64,000 nt of DNA from Novosphingobium jiangmenense (GCF_015694345.1 NZ_JADQDC010000002.1:124001-188000); one strand, 5' to 3'; shown: positions 11,701-19,856, counted from the stretch's first letter. Notes: generated from the letters alone by a model not told the origin. A program made the numbers and translations.

Positions 11701-14077
11701 GACGAACGGTCCCATCCAGATTACCAACGCTTCCGGGTCGGGCAGCCTCACCGCTGCTGCGGGAGGCGCATTGACGACTGGCAACATCGCCGTTTCCAAC
11801 TCCCTGCGACTCTCGGCAGGCGGAAGCGCAACTCTGGGGCAACTCACGGCAGGCTCGGGCACACCGACGGCCGGCGGAGCGGGGCTGATCTCGATCGCAT
11901 CGTCGGGCAATGTCAGCACCGGCAACCTGACCTCCAGCGGCGACGTCCGCGTTGCCTCAGGCGGTGGCCTGAGCACCGGGACGGTGGTCGGCTACGACGT
12001 CCTGCTCGGCTCGGTCGGGGACCTTTCGGTCACGAGCATGAACGTGGTCAACCGGGTGCTGATCGCCAACAGTTCGATGCAGGCGCTGGGCCAGACGGCC
12101 AACGGGTTCGACAAGGAACTCGTATTTGCCGCGACGCCGATGGCGCTGACCGGCGCGGTGACGATTTCCAACAACTCCACCGTCGGCACCTTGCGCATTG
12201 CTGCGGGGACCACCGTCACGACGGCCAACGTGTTTGCCGCTGGCCGTATCGGCGTGACAGGCAATGGCGCGATGAACTTCGGTTCGCTGCAGTCGCAGAG
12301 CGACCGGATCGAAGTGATTTCGCGCAACGGGACCGTTACGGCCAGCGCGCTGCTTTCAAGCTCGGACATTCTGGCAAGCGGTGCGGCTGGACTGACGGTC
12401 GGTACTGTCAGGGGCCGCGATCTCGTGCTGCTGTCGAGCGGAAACATCTCGGTACAGACCGCGCTGTCGGGAGCAGTGTTCGATCCGCAGACCAACCAGA
12501 TCACCAATGCCGTCGGCAGAATGCTGATGGCGAACTCGACGATGCTGCCGGTTACCGGCGCCTTGCCGGGAAGCATCAACTATGCTGGCCTGTTCGCGGC
12601 GACGCCGATCAAGACGGACGGCAACATCAATGTCGGCAACGTGGCGGTGGCCGGGCAGATCGTCGGCGCTACTGCCGGGTCGTTCACCGGGGCGGGGATG
12701 GCCGGGTTCAGCCGGATCGAAGTGCTGGCCGATGGCCTCGTGACTGTAGGCCGCCGCTGGGGCGGGCCGCAGGTGCGGATCGTCTCGGGTGACATTGCCA
12801 TCATCGACAACGGCACCGCGACAGGCCCGACCGGACAGCCGATCCTTTCGGGCATCCGCACCAGCGAGACCGGGTTTGTCGATCTCATCTCGACCTCGAC
12901 CGGCACGGCGCTGATCGGTGACGGGCTGACCGGCTCCGGCTATGCCCTGAGCAACGCCGAGATCGGCCTGATCTCCACCAGCGAACTGACCATCGCCGCG
13001 GTTGATCAGCCGAACAACGCCACCGACATGCTGATTGGCAATCTTTCGCTGACCGCGGGCGGAGCAATCGGTTCTTCCAACCTCGCCGGCACGACGGGCC
13101 GGATCATCTTCGCCTCGGGCAACCTGCAGACGCAGACCCCCGGCGGCGCGATCCGGGTGACCGGGGCGATCAATGGCACCGGCTTCGGGCAAGGCAACGT
13201 GATCGAGTTCACGACCGGACGGTTCGAACTTGACGCGGCGACCGGGTCGATCAATCTGACTTCGGCTAGCCAGTCGGGCGCCACGGCGCCTCTCGGCGGG
13301 ACGCTTGAGATCAATGCGGCCAACATCCATGTTGCGGCCGGCAGCATCCTCGACAAGCTGGCCGCCGATCCGTTCTATACCGGACGGATTGCCGAGCTGA
13401 ATGCCCCTGCGGCGGTCCAGCGCCCGGAAGGCGTCATCCGCGCGCTGGGCCTCGACCTTTACCCGACCGGTACGCTCTACATCCAGAACACCGGTACCGT
13501 GCTCAACTCTGCCGGTTTCCTTGCCGATGCCGATTTCACGGACGTGACGGCTCCGACCAACGCCACTCCTGGTTCGATCTCCATCGTGGTCAACGGCGCG
13601 TTCCAGACGCCGACCGGCATCGTTTCAGGCGTGGCTGCACACGATCTTGTCGTGAATGCTCCGGATGCCGACTTCACGCCGTACACCGCAGACAGCCAGA
13701 TCAACGGCTGCCTGTTCACGGCAACGGCCTGTTCATCCGCAATGGAAGGGCCCGATACCATCGGCGCCATTTCCGGGCAGATCGAGATCATCTCGAACGA
13801 GACGCTCGGCAGCACGCCGACCTTTACCGAGAGCCCGGCCGCGCCGACATCGGATGCGGAGAGCGATGATCCGGCGCAGGAAGAGCAGCAACAACAGCAA
13901 CAGGCGAGCGAAGGCGAGGAGGCTGCTTCCAGCCCGATCGCGCCGCCGCCCCAGCTGATCGACAGCAGGCCTCTCGAACCGCAATCGCAAGTCGAGCAGC
14001 CGGTGGCAGGCAGCGGCAATCCCGCCCTGATCGGATCGGTGGTTAACGAGAACAGCGCGGAAGGAGATGACCAGTGA
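5738..14077 (+). CDS. TpsA: giant Gly-rich filamentous-hemagglutinin-like exoprotein
   Basis: The product has about 2,779 residues. The start at 5738 is chosen because GGAGGA at 5725-5730 sits 7 bases before it and it overlaps the transporter stop; a GTG at 5723 is also in frame. Features in order: signal peptide (ending near LRAQ); a TPS secretion domain (about 30-280) with YSPGGILIGASS in the place of the NPNGI motif; a long beta-helix-like region (about 300-1,660) made of Gly-rich segments of 35-45 residues such as GGNGTGGNA; three related modules near residues 1,953, 2,100 and 2,258 (IANxSMxALGQT...FDKELVFAA); and an acidic, poly-Gln C-terminal tail. Cysteines are few. Likely a surface or released adhesin; no enzymatic domain is recognised. 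Confidence 0.88.
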   Translation: MRSIPLATRKQLLSASGLALATALVAAGPALRAQSFQATPTSTFGSVTINTTPTTTAITVSSPSAVINWTPTDTATTGGPIIFQTSGTTATFTNNPAANSDFTVLNRIIPSGSTRPIQFDGTVVSRLQSAAGGQTAGGTVFFYSPGGILIGASSVFDVGNLVLTTSDLNYNTTDGSFDTSGAYVFQPATVAGSQIVVSAGAQLGATTDGSYIAMVAPSVTNNGTITVNGSAALVAADAATITFSPSGLFDIQVDSGTSATGTVAVNNGTITGPAASGSSFFHRIYMVAVPKNDAITMAIGAGSSLGFDIAGAADVSGNTIVLSAGNNIIGGSAQNFASIGGGSGLAEVIGGDADFTSNLVARTTGNFELGSGSSAGLDFASNVFASSARGNASVFANAGGQVNFAANVDFHADQSGASASFTAFGGRAQLYATDGGTIAVAGDVLLSASAYGAPAISPGANAGDAQAGFAKIQANNGGQINIGGDAQLEAIGFGGQPQSPGTGSGSGTGGTAWILSTGTGGSQVNILGAANLDASGRGYDGNGCVTCTRDGGSAFGGLAAIRANGDSAITIGGASVLSAYATAGQSSAGAGGNATGGQVSIFTLDAAQISMQGLTALADASGGGGSTSGGSALGGHISLLAGATSGTGITINGMARLEASALGSSGTGSAGISGSVNGGSINLLADTTDITINGLLNATAAASGSFGTGATQAATGGFISVEARNGGVLTGTDGILLTANAVGSPASGTTPAGAATGGTVDAFANGGTIQTTDLFMTANGNGGPQFGSAAAGAGTGGLARLRVAPAGQLSATGGISVAATGRGGDATDGTGNAGNGTGGNAVIQMSGGALSAGGAFSLVAEGYGGGGVTAGSGQGGTVNAAITDASFTINGISYIGAIGSGGTSSNFSSPGSAGAATGGAISFNATRSTVHLSQTGNVTFEATGYAGDGQTAANGEGGSISLAAGSSTVDSTSGINLFSEGVGSNGFFGGSGGNGLGGGVSVTADAALTAPTAISTSTISISTVGRGGAGAFASAIGGVGGSGGIGQGGTITLNAAVDGGTISVGDLNANASGVGGFGASGTMNTPNGDQGGNGGAATGGLINVNSIAASGGSGSGGYELGVVLFNAGAIGGAGGSGGEGPTPGAGGNGGAANGGTINMAFDRGGSKLTVSDGLNVSADATGGNSGDCGITCTAAGGNAQGGSINFGSGGATTGNSVSIVGGLNLSAFAVGGGAYGAPGGNGTGGVAIIHLNSGLALTADSVSVSATGEGGDQFTALAGGNGTGGNASFIASGTSSATISGTIGLYSDGTGGDGRDVGANGGTGTGGISRLYSDGGTVSVTGGASVEASGFGGFGYLDGASGTGGAGTGGQALLTVGTPDAIGNNGSITVGGFSFVTAEGTGGDSFRGGVGTGGFVGISARQGTLSLDQTFATADGFGGYGQFGGAGGVAQGGGIEVYANSALEGASLVTINTLTADSSAFGGFGGLAATPTGNGGVGGDATAGTIAIFGTAGNGRMQIGSVLASASGQGGGGGDGLAGGLGGNGNGGFVQIGTASGLDTGTLNTGSGTYGSILTIASGVGGDGGSGDASTGTGGAGGSGRAGGSLLLVRGSSTTVTGTGSFNAHAQGGNGGSGATVGAGGDATVGVSTNPAQASGAGLVVTSRFQQPSQSGSLTAGDLNFSAIAAGGTGSVAGVGTVTGDAVDFEMLNSSLSGTNLSFSALADGVTAGALPDYIALTNSTANLSGSLSFSTPNAFSLQLDQSNLTAASVAIDAGNWVLPATAPASYGSLTGTSSVSLSSGQDIIAYANLSTQGTLTLQAVGRIFLGSLSALGAVDVTAGGSLTLGDVSSGDSIDLTSQAVAALGNMTAATSITVQSASSVTTGNLAAGTGTPSGANGDLNSIGITSGGNVQTGTIFAASDVGISAAGTLTTGLVRAYDTLLLAGSSATIDSLSIVNRTLIANASMAALGQTPAGFDKELVFAAAPVATNGPIQITNASGSGSLTAAAGGALTTGNIAVSNSLRLSAGGSATLGQLTAGSGTPTAGGAGLISIASSGNVSTGNLTSSGDVRVASGGGLSTGTVVGYDVLLGSVGDLSVTSMNVVNRVLIANSSMQALGQTANGFDKELVFAATPMALTGAVTISNNSTVGTLRIAAGTTVTTANVFAAGRIGVTGNGAMNFGSLQSQSDRIEVISRNGTVTASALLSSSDILASGAAGLTVGTVRGRDLVLLSSGNISVQTALSGAVFDPQTNQITNAVGRMLMANSTMLPVTGALPGSINYAGLFAATPIKTDGNINVGNVAVAGQIVGATAGSFTGAGMAGFSRIEVLADGLVTVGRRWGGPQVRIVSGDIAIIDNGTATGPTGQPILSGIRTSETGFVDLISTSTGTALIGDGLTGSGYALSNAEIGLISTSELTIAAVDQPNNATDMLIGNLSLTAGGAIGSSNLAGTTGRIIFASGNLQTQTPGGAIRVTGAINGTGFGQGNVIEFTTGRFELDAATGSINLTSASQSGATAPLGGTLEINAANIHVAAGSILDKLAADPFYTGRIAELNAPAAVQRPEGVIRALGLDLYPTGTLYIQNTGTVLNSAGFLADADFTDVTAPTNATPGSISIVVNGAFQTPTGIVSGVAAHDLVVNAPDADFTPYTADSQINGCLFTATACSSAMEGPDTIGAISGQIEIISNETLGSTPTFTESPAAPTSDAESDDPAQEEQQQQQQASEGEEAASSPIAPPPQLIDSRPLEPQSQVEQPVAGSGNPALIGSVVNENSAEGDDQ

Positions 14078-17000
14078 ACGCGCGCATGAAGACACTCCGC
14101 AACGGTTCGATGATCGCAGCGCTGCTGGCATCGACCGTCGCTCCGGCGCTTGCCGCCGAGGCACGGCAACCGCTCTCCATCCGCAACTCGTTCCGCGTCG
14201 GGACCTCTGGCGTGACCTGCACCGCCCAGAACGCGCCGCTGGACAAGCGCCTGGGGGGCATTTTCGACCGCAGCTATCGCCTAAGCTGCCGCGATGCGGC
14301 GGGAGCGGTGGGTAGCCTCATTGCGGTCCGCCGCGATGTGGCAATGGGTGGCGAACCGACGGGTTTGCCGGGCGTCACCTTGGCGTGTGGTGCCGAAGGA
14401 TCGGTGTCGATCGAGACGCTTGGACGGGTGACGGCAGTCAATTGCCGGGACCAGAGCGCAAATGTTGAATACAAGCGCTATGCCGTGAAGCGCGGCGGCA
14501 CGACCTACTTCGTCGAGGGGTTGGCGGGCTACGACCCGGCATTGCGCCTCGCGCTGGCCAGCGTGGTAAACGATGCGCCTGTGGCCGGCGAAATCCGCGT
14601 TGCGACGACCGAGGTGAGCGATCCGGCGGCCTTCGCGCGCGTGCAGGCGGGGCAGCTTGATCGGCTTGGTGCGCGCGATGAGGGGTACTTGCGCAACAAC
14701 GGCGGGCGCTTTGCCGAATCCTCTGAGTTCTTCGAAGCGCTGGCAAACCGGGACCGGGCGTCGGGCGGAACAGGGCTTGCCGAAGCTCTGGCCAACCAGG
14801 GCCTGCAACAGAGCAACCTTGGCAACTTCACGGCAGCCGATCGCCTGCTGACGCAGGCTGCGGCAGCAATGTCGCGCGGGGATGGCGTGACGCAGCGGCT
14901 GATCCGCAACTATCGCGCGATCAACCGGCTGAACCAGCGCAAGCCGGCGGCGGCCTTGAAGGAGCTGGCCAACCCGGTGAACGCGATTGGCGACTCGTTT
15001 GACCGTGGCAGCCTTCAGGCAGGCCTGATCAACATGCCGCTGGCGGAGCAGATCAACCGCGAGAGTTCAGCGTTGAAGCGTCTGGGCGCAGTTGATCCCG
15101 GCCTGTCGGACACCGAACGTGCCGAAATCCTCGACGCTCAGGCCGACGCTTTGAAAGCGACGGCAGCTCGCCTTCAGGGGCGCTTCGATCAGGCCGTGGC
15201 CGGCTTCGAAGGCGCGAGCCGGAGGCTGGAAGCAGTCCGTGGCGGTCGCGTTGCTTCCGCGGGCTGGCTGCGGTCCGAAATCCAGATCGAACTGGCCCTG
15301 CTGGCCGAGGCGCAAGGGCGGAAGGCAGACGCCGGTGCCGCGTTCGACCGTGCCATCGCGCTGATCGGTGCTTCGTTCCCGCAATCGCCCGCCCTGCTGG
15401 CAACACAGGCGCGCAAGGCGGCGTGGCTGGGCCGGTCCGGCGACGAAGCAGGGGCGCTCGCCCTTTATGGCAAGGTCGTCGAGGACAGCCTGGCCGTGCC
15501 AGATGCCGGTACGACCCTGCGCGATCTGCTCGGCCCCTACTTCGGACTGCTCGCCAAGCAGTCCGGCGCAGATGCGGCCAAGGCGACGTTCGCTGCGTCA
15601 CAGGTCCTGCAGCGGCCGGGCGTGGCGCAGACGCAGGCCGTGCTTGCCCGCCAGATGTCGGAGGGCAATGACGAGGCTGCGGCGCTGTTCCGCCTGTCGC
15701 TGGCCCGGACCCGCGACATCGCGCGCACCGAAGCGCTGGTCGAGCAGTTGTCCGCAGTTGCTTCACCCGATCCCAAGCAGGCTGCGGCCTTGCAATCGGC
15801 ACAGGACAATCTGGCTTCGCTGCGCCGCGACCAGACCGCGCTGGTCAGCAAGCTCGCGGCATTCCCGCGCTACAACGTGCTGGCGCCGCGCAGCGTGGAA
15901 CTGGCGGAACTGCAATCGGCGCTGAAGAGCGGGGAGTCCTATTACAAGCTGATGCTTGTGGGCGACCGCGTCTATGGCCTGTTTGCCACCGCGAGCGATG
16001 CCCGCGTCGTCGATCTTGGCATAACCCCTGCCGAAATGGCGAAGCAGGTGCAGGAGATCCGCGATACGATCGTGAAGGTCGAGAACGGGCAGCAGGTCAA
16101 CTATCCGTTCGATCTCGACAAGTCGCGCGCGCTTTACAAGACGCTGTTCGGCCCGGTCGAGGACATGCTGCCGGCAACCCGGCATCTGATCTTCGAGCCG
16201 GACGGTGCGATGCTGCAGTTGCCACCGACTGTGCTGGTCACCGGAGACAAAGGCATTGCCGCCTACAAGAAGCGGATGGAAAGCCCGGATGGCGATCCGT
16301 TCGACTTTACCGGGGTGGAGTGGCTGGGGCGCGGCCGCGAAGTGTCGATCGCGGTCAGTCCGCGCGGCTTCCTCGACATCCGCAAGCTGGCAGCCTCAGG
16401 CGCGCCGCGGAACTACCTGGGGCTTGGCCACAATGCCAAGCCCACCGCCCGCCCGATGGCTGCCGTTGCGGACGAGTGCGATTGGCCGCTGGCGACCTGG
16501 CAGAACCCGATCTCGGCGGACGAGCTGTTCTTCGCGCAGAAGAAGCTGGCTCTGGGCGGGAGTGCGGTGAAGACCGACGCCCAGTTCAGCGACAGCGCGC
16601 TGTTGAGCGAGAGCGACCTCGATCAGTACCGGGTGCTGCACTTTGCCACCCACGGTCTCGTCACCGCGCCGCGCGCCGATTGTCCGGCACGTCCGGCGCT
16701 GGTCACGAGCTTCGGGGACATGGGGTCGGACGGATTGCTGAGCTTCCGCGAGATTTTCGACCTCAAGCTCAACGCCGATCTCGTGATCCTTTCCGCCTGC
16801 GACACGGCGGGGATGGCGACCGTGGCAGCAAGCCGCGAGGCGGGGGTGACCACGGGCGGCAACTATGCCCTCGACGGGCTGGTGCGTGCTTTCGTCGGCG
16901 CGGGCGCGCGCTCGGTCATTGCCAGCCACTGGCCGGTTCCTGACGATTTCGACGCAACAAAGAGGCTGATCGGCGGGGTGATCGATTCCCGCCCCGGACA

Positions 17001-17157
17001 GGAGCTCGCCAATGCGCTGGAGGGCGCGCAGGAGAACCTGATGGACGATCCCAATACGTCGCATCCGTTCTACTGGGCGGCGTTCATCATCGTTGGCGAC
17101 GGAGCCAAGCCGCTTGTCGCCGGGAAGGCCGCAATGACCAGCCAGGCTTCCCGGTAA
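14074..17157 (+). CDS. Exported TPR protein with C-terminal CHAT (caspase-like) protease domain
   Basis: The product has 1,027 residues. The GTG start overlaps the TpsA stop as GTGA, with AAGGAG at 14061-14066, so translation is coupled. A signal peptide (LLASTVAPALAAEA) places it in the periplasm or outside. The region from about 30 to 190 is unrecognised but holds four cysteines. Next come Ala/Leu-rich helical repeats of TPR type (about 220-620), then a CHAT domain (about 640-1,010) with the catalytic pair intact: His860 in HFATHG and Cys909 in LSACDTAG. CHAT enzymes are clan-CD cysteine proteases. The substrate is unknown, but the operon makes the adjacent giant exoprotein the first candidate. 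Last gene of the TPS operon. Confidence 0.9.
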   Translation: MNARMKTLRNGSMIAALLASTVAPALAAEARQPLSIRNSFRVGTSGVTCTAQNAPLDKRLGGIFDRSYRLSCRDAAGAVGSLIAVRRDVAMGGEPTGLPGVTLACGAEGSVSIETLGRVTAVNCRDQSANVEYKRYAVKRGGTTYFVEGLAGYDPALRLALASVVNDAPVAGEIRVATTEVSDPAAFARVQAGQLDRLGARDEGYLRNNGGRFAESSEFFEALANRDRASGGTGLAEALANQGLQQSNLGNFTAADRLLTQAAAAMSRGDGVTQRLIRNYRAINRLNQRKPAAALKELANPVNAIGDSFDRGSLQAGLINMPLAEQINRESSALKRLGAVDPGLSDTERAEILDAQADALKATAARLQGRFDQAVAGFEGASRRLEAVRGGRVASAGWLRSEIQIELALLAEAQGRKADAGAAFDRAIALIGASFPQSPALLATQARKAAWLGRSGDEAGALALYGKVVEDSLAVPDAGTTLRDLLGPYFGLLAKQSGADAAKATFAASQVLQRPGVAQTQAVLARQMSEGNDEAAALFRLSLARTRDIARTEALVEQLSAVASPDPKQAAALQSAQDNLASLRRDQTALVSKLAAFPRYNVLAPRSVELAELQSALKSGESYYKLMLVGDRVYGLFATASDARVVDLGITPAEMAKQVQEIRDTIVKVENGQQVNYPFDLDKSRALYKTLFGPVEDMLPATRHLIFEPDGAMLQLPPTVLVTGDKGIAAYKKRMESPDGDPFDFTGVEWLGRGREVSIAVSPRGFLDIRKLAASGAPRNYLGLGHNAKPTARPMAAVADECDWPLATWQNPISADELFFAQKKLALGGSAVKTDAQFSDSALLSESDLDQYRVLHFATHGLVTAPRADCPARPALVTSFGDMGSDGLLSFREIFDLKLNADLVILSACDTAGMATVAASREAGVTTGGNYALDGLVRAFVGAGARSVIASHWPVPDDFDATKRLIGGVIDSRPGQELANALEGAQENLMDDPNTSHPFYWAAFIIVGDGAKPLVAGKAAMTSQASR

Positions 17158-17185
17158 CGGGTGCTTTCAGGTGCGCTAAGTAGAG

Positions 17186-17215
17186 GCCCGCAGGTGCTGC
17201 CTGCGGGCTGAACTT
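17186..17215 (+). terminator. Hairpin after the TPS/CHAT operon, possible terminator
   Basis: A perfect 9-bp stem, GCCCGCAGG / CCTGCGGGC with a TGCTG loop, begins 28 bases after the CHAT gene stop. Only a short weak T tract (AACTTT) follows, so termination may be partial. Confidence 0.5.
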
Positions 17216-17271
17216 TGCGGTTAACGCGCCGTCCTCCGTCATGTCTGAATGACAGCGATCGGAGATGCGCA

Positions 17272-17595
17272 ATGTGGCTCAACCATGACGGCGTGACAGG
17301 GCAGGGGCCTTGGGTTGCAGGCGTTCCTTCCGGGCCGATCGTTGCAGGGTATCGGCGCGGCGTCTTTCGCGCGAAGGTTAATGCCTGTGAGCTGACCCGC
17401 ACGCATGCGCAGATCGAGTGCCTTGAGAACCCTCCTGCCGGTACGACGGTCTGGCTGAAGCTTCATGGTCTGGAAGCCCGCGCCGCCGTGGTCGAGGACA
17501 GCGCTGCATTCCGGATGCGCGTGCGCTTTGCCGAGCCGTTCCATCCTGCGGTGCTGGACGCGATCCTTGGCGGAACCTTGCTGCGTTTCCACTGA
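17272..17595 (+). CDS. Small PilZ-like protein
   Basis: The product has 107 residues, with ATG at 17272 preceded by GGAG at 17261. The centre reads GYRRGVFRAKV...LTRTHAQIECLENPPAGTTVWLKLHGLEARAAVV and ends FRMRVRFAEPFHPAVLDAIL. This layout (strand, short glycine/proline turn, VWLKL strand, V.FxxPF end) resembles short stand-alone PilZ-type beta-barrels common in sphingomonads. The canonical c-di-GMP signature RxxxR...[DN]xSxxG is not clearly present, so ligand binding is uncertain. It lies in the same direction as the CHAT gene, 114 bases downstream and after a hairpin. It could instead be an unrelated small beta protein. Confidence 0.55.
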   Translation: MWLNHDGVTGQGPWVAGVPSGPIVAGYRRGVFRAKVNACELTRTHAQIECLENPPAGTTVWLKLHGLEARAAVVEDSAAFRMRVRFAEPFHPAVLDAILGGTLLRFH

Positions 17596-17691
17596 TCGCG
17601 GCGCAGGCCTGTTCAGTGATGGTCAAGGCGAAATGGCGGACCTGACGACCGGGGCGTGACCGGACTCCGGTCGATCTGGTAGGGTTCGCCG

Positions 17692-19737
17692 ATGGCACAG
17701 AGGCAAGATCACGCAGACGAGGGCGAGCGCCAAGGCCTGCAATGGAGCCGAAGAGCCGCCCTGTCTGCCCTGCTGGCGAGTGCCGCAGCGCCGGGCGCCA
17801 TGCCCTTGCTGGCTGCGCCCGGGGCACCGAACAAGGTGCGCAATGCGTTCGACGCGATGGAACAGGCAAGCCGCTCCTCCGCCGGAGCGGCGCCTGTCGT
17901 CGTTGCTCCGGGCCAGCGCTGGAACGGGATTGCCGGGAGCGGCTATGCCGAGCCACCGCAAGATCCGGCGAGGATCACGGCAAAGCCCGCGTTGCGGCTG
18001 CTGGTGCCACCGCATCAGGTCTACACCGACAGCCTGATCATTGGCGTGATGGCAGGGGCGAACGATCGCGGGGACTGCCTGACCAACCTTGGCCTCAAAG
18101 CGGTGGAAGCGCACTGCGAAGGGGCTGTGGCAGTGATCGCCGCGCCGACGCTGCGCCGATACATCGACGTCAACGGCCGCGAGCAGACTGCCTTCGGGTG
18201 GTGGGCCGATCTGCGCAACGACGGTCGGCAGCGCGCGGAAAGCCTGCAGGGCGGGGTCGACATCTACTTCAAGGCGATACCGCGCGATCCTTCGATGCAG
18301 GCGAGGGTCATCGGGCCCTATCGCTTCCATCCGCGCAGAACGCTTTACGATGTCGAACTTACCGTGGCGCCGTCGCGCAAGGCGATCCCCGGATCGCGCT
18401 ATGCGTCGCTGCGGGATGCGGCCGACTACATTCGCAAGGGCGGCTATCAGTTCGCCCATATCACGCTGGTCGAGCGTGGTGTGCATGAATGGGCTGCGCT
18501 TGATGCGACGTGCCATACGCTCGGCTACACTGTGGTGGATGCAAGCGTGGCTGCGACCATCGGAAGAGCATCGCTGCCATCCGGTCAGCGCGGATTCGAT
18601 GGGGCGAGCCTGGTCAGGCCGCGCCTTGAGCCGATCTGCTTTCGCGGCGGCAACCTGACGCTGGACCTGCGCAATGTGTTCCAGATCTACCACGAGCGTC
18701 CGGACAACCGGCAGCACTGGCTCGATGGTTGCGTGCTGACCAACAGCGATCCTGCCGGGCGCGGCGCGCTGTGGCGTAAAAGCGTAAGGCCAGTCGCGCA
18801 GGTGGTGCGCGACTGGCCATACTTCACCGAGGTTTCCGCATCGCGCGTTCTCAACGCGATGGTCCAGAGCTCGCTCGCCCGGTGCTGCGTGCTTCAGCAA
18901 GGCGGGTGGGACGTGTTTACCGAAAGCCTGTGCGTCTATGGCAACCGGGTTGACGATTGGGACAGTTCGGAGGACTGGACCCTCTATCGCCCCGCCTTCA
19001 CGGCAAGCTATCGCGGCGCGGGGCGGGCGACGCTGGAGTGCAGCGGGCTCAACATGGCGCGCAAACGGGTGTTCACCGCCAGGATCGACGGCAGCCCGGT
19101 GGGGACATTCGTGACCGGCAATGGCGACGATACGTTTGGAGCGGGGGAGGCTTACAACTTCGCGGGTGTCGTCGCGTGGCTCAACGGGCTGGCCGGCTGG
19201 TCTGCCCGGCTGATCGACGACCGTTACCTTGCGGCATCATGCCAGGCGGAGGGGACGATCGGACCGTGGGGGCCGGTAGCGGTGGGAAGCGCGCCGCTGA
19301 GCGTCTGCTCCTACTTCGACATCCATTCCGATTTCTATCAGAAGAACGACACCGGCGTGCTCAAGGAGAACGTCGTGATCATGGACAATGTCGGCACCGA
19401 CCTTGTGACGCAGGACCTGTTCTTCAAAGGCAGCGGGGGATGTGCGGACTTCTTCGCAGTCAACAACCGGTTCGCGAACAAGGACCGCAGCGGCCGGTCA
19501 AACAATCACCGCCACATTGCCAGCCAGCTGACCAACGGCCAGAGCCACGTCGTGGTCGCCTACAACGTCCTTGTCCGCCAGAGCATCGTCATCAGGGGCG
19601 ATCTGGGCTCGACCGAGCTCGACGACTATTGCCTGATCGCGAACAACCTGACGCGCGGTGTCAGCTGGCGCGGAACCCCGCGGGGGCGGGGAGTGCTGCG
19701 CGACAACGCTCCACCCAAGGCGGACGAGGAGCTTTGA
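17692..19737 (+). CDS. Tat-exported large protein of unknown function (possible beta-helix)
   Basis: The product has 681 residues. The N-terminus contains WSRRAALSALLASAAAPG, a twin-arginine (SRRxxL) signal, which suggests folded export to the periplasm. No catalytic motif is recognised. The second half has repeated short turns with Asn/Asp and hydrophobic strands (for example VVIMDNVGTDLVTQDLFFKG, VVVAYNVLVRQSIVIRGDL), the look of a right-handed parallel beta-helix as in pectate-lyase-like proteins. It has many cysteines and Trp residues for an exported protein. It is monocistronic by appearance: 96 bases after the PilZ-like gene, with a tRNA on the opposite strand after it. Function is not assigned. 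Confidence 0.75.
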   Translation: MAQRQDHADEGERQGLQWSRRAALSALLASAAAPGAMPLLAAPGAPNKVRNAFDAMEQASRSSAGAAPVVVAPGQRWNGIAGSGYAEPPQDPARITAKPALRLLVPPHQVYTDSLIIGVMAGANDRGDCLTNLGLKAVEAHCEGAVAVIAAPTLRRYIDVNGREQTAFGWWADLRNDGRQRAESLQGGVDIYFKAIPRDPSMQARVIGPYRFHPRRTLYDVELTVAPSRKAIPGSRYASLRDAADYIRKGGYQFAHITLVERGVHEWAALDATCHTLGYTVVDASVAATIGRASLPSGQRGFDGASLVRPRLEPICFRGGNLTLDLRNVFQIYHERPDNRQHWLDGCVLTNSDPAGRGALWRKSVRPVAQVVRDWPYFTEVSASRVLNAMVQSSLARCCVLQQGGWDVFTESLCVYGNRVDDWDSSEDWTLYRPAFTASYRGAGRATLECSGLNMARKRVFTARIDGSPVGTFVTGNGDDTFGAGEAYNFAGVVAWLNGLAGWSARLIDDRYLAASCQAEGTIGPWGPVAVGSAPLSVCSYFDIHSDFYQKNDTGVLKENVVIMDNVGTDLVTQDLFFKGSGGCADFFAVNNRFANKDRSGRSNNHRHIASQLTNGQSHVVVAYNVLVRQSIVIRGDLGSTELDDYCLIANNLTRGVSWRGTPRGRGVLRDNAPPKADEEL

Positions 19738-19752
19738 TTTTGTTGGAAGAAG

Positions 19753-19827
19753 TGGCTCCCTGAGTAGGATTCGAACCTACGGCCGCTCGATTAACAGTCG
19801 AGAGCTCTACCGCTGAGCTATCAGGGA
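19753..19827 (-). tRNA. tRNA-Asn (GUU)
   Basis: 75 bases including an encoded CCA. The acceptor arms TCCCTGA / TCAGGGA pair perfectly, the T loop is GGTTCGAATCC, and the anticodon stem-loop CGACTGTTAATCG gives GUU. Reads on the minus strand, opposite to the Tat-exported gene. Confidence 0.97.
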
Positions 19828-19856
19828 GCAGCCCCAGTTCCCCGGGGCAGGAGCGC

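Noticed and set aside
13880..13915. CAG/CAA run in the TpsA tail considered as a microsatellite phase-variation switch
   Set aside because: The run is short, mixed CAG/CAA codons in a multiple of three, so slippage would not shift the frame.
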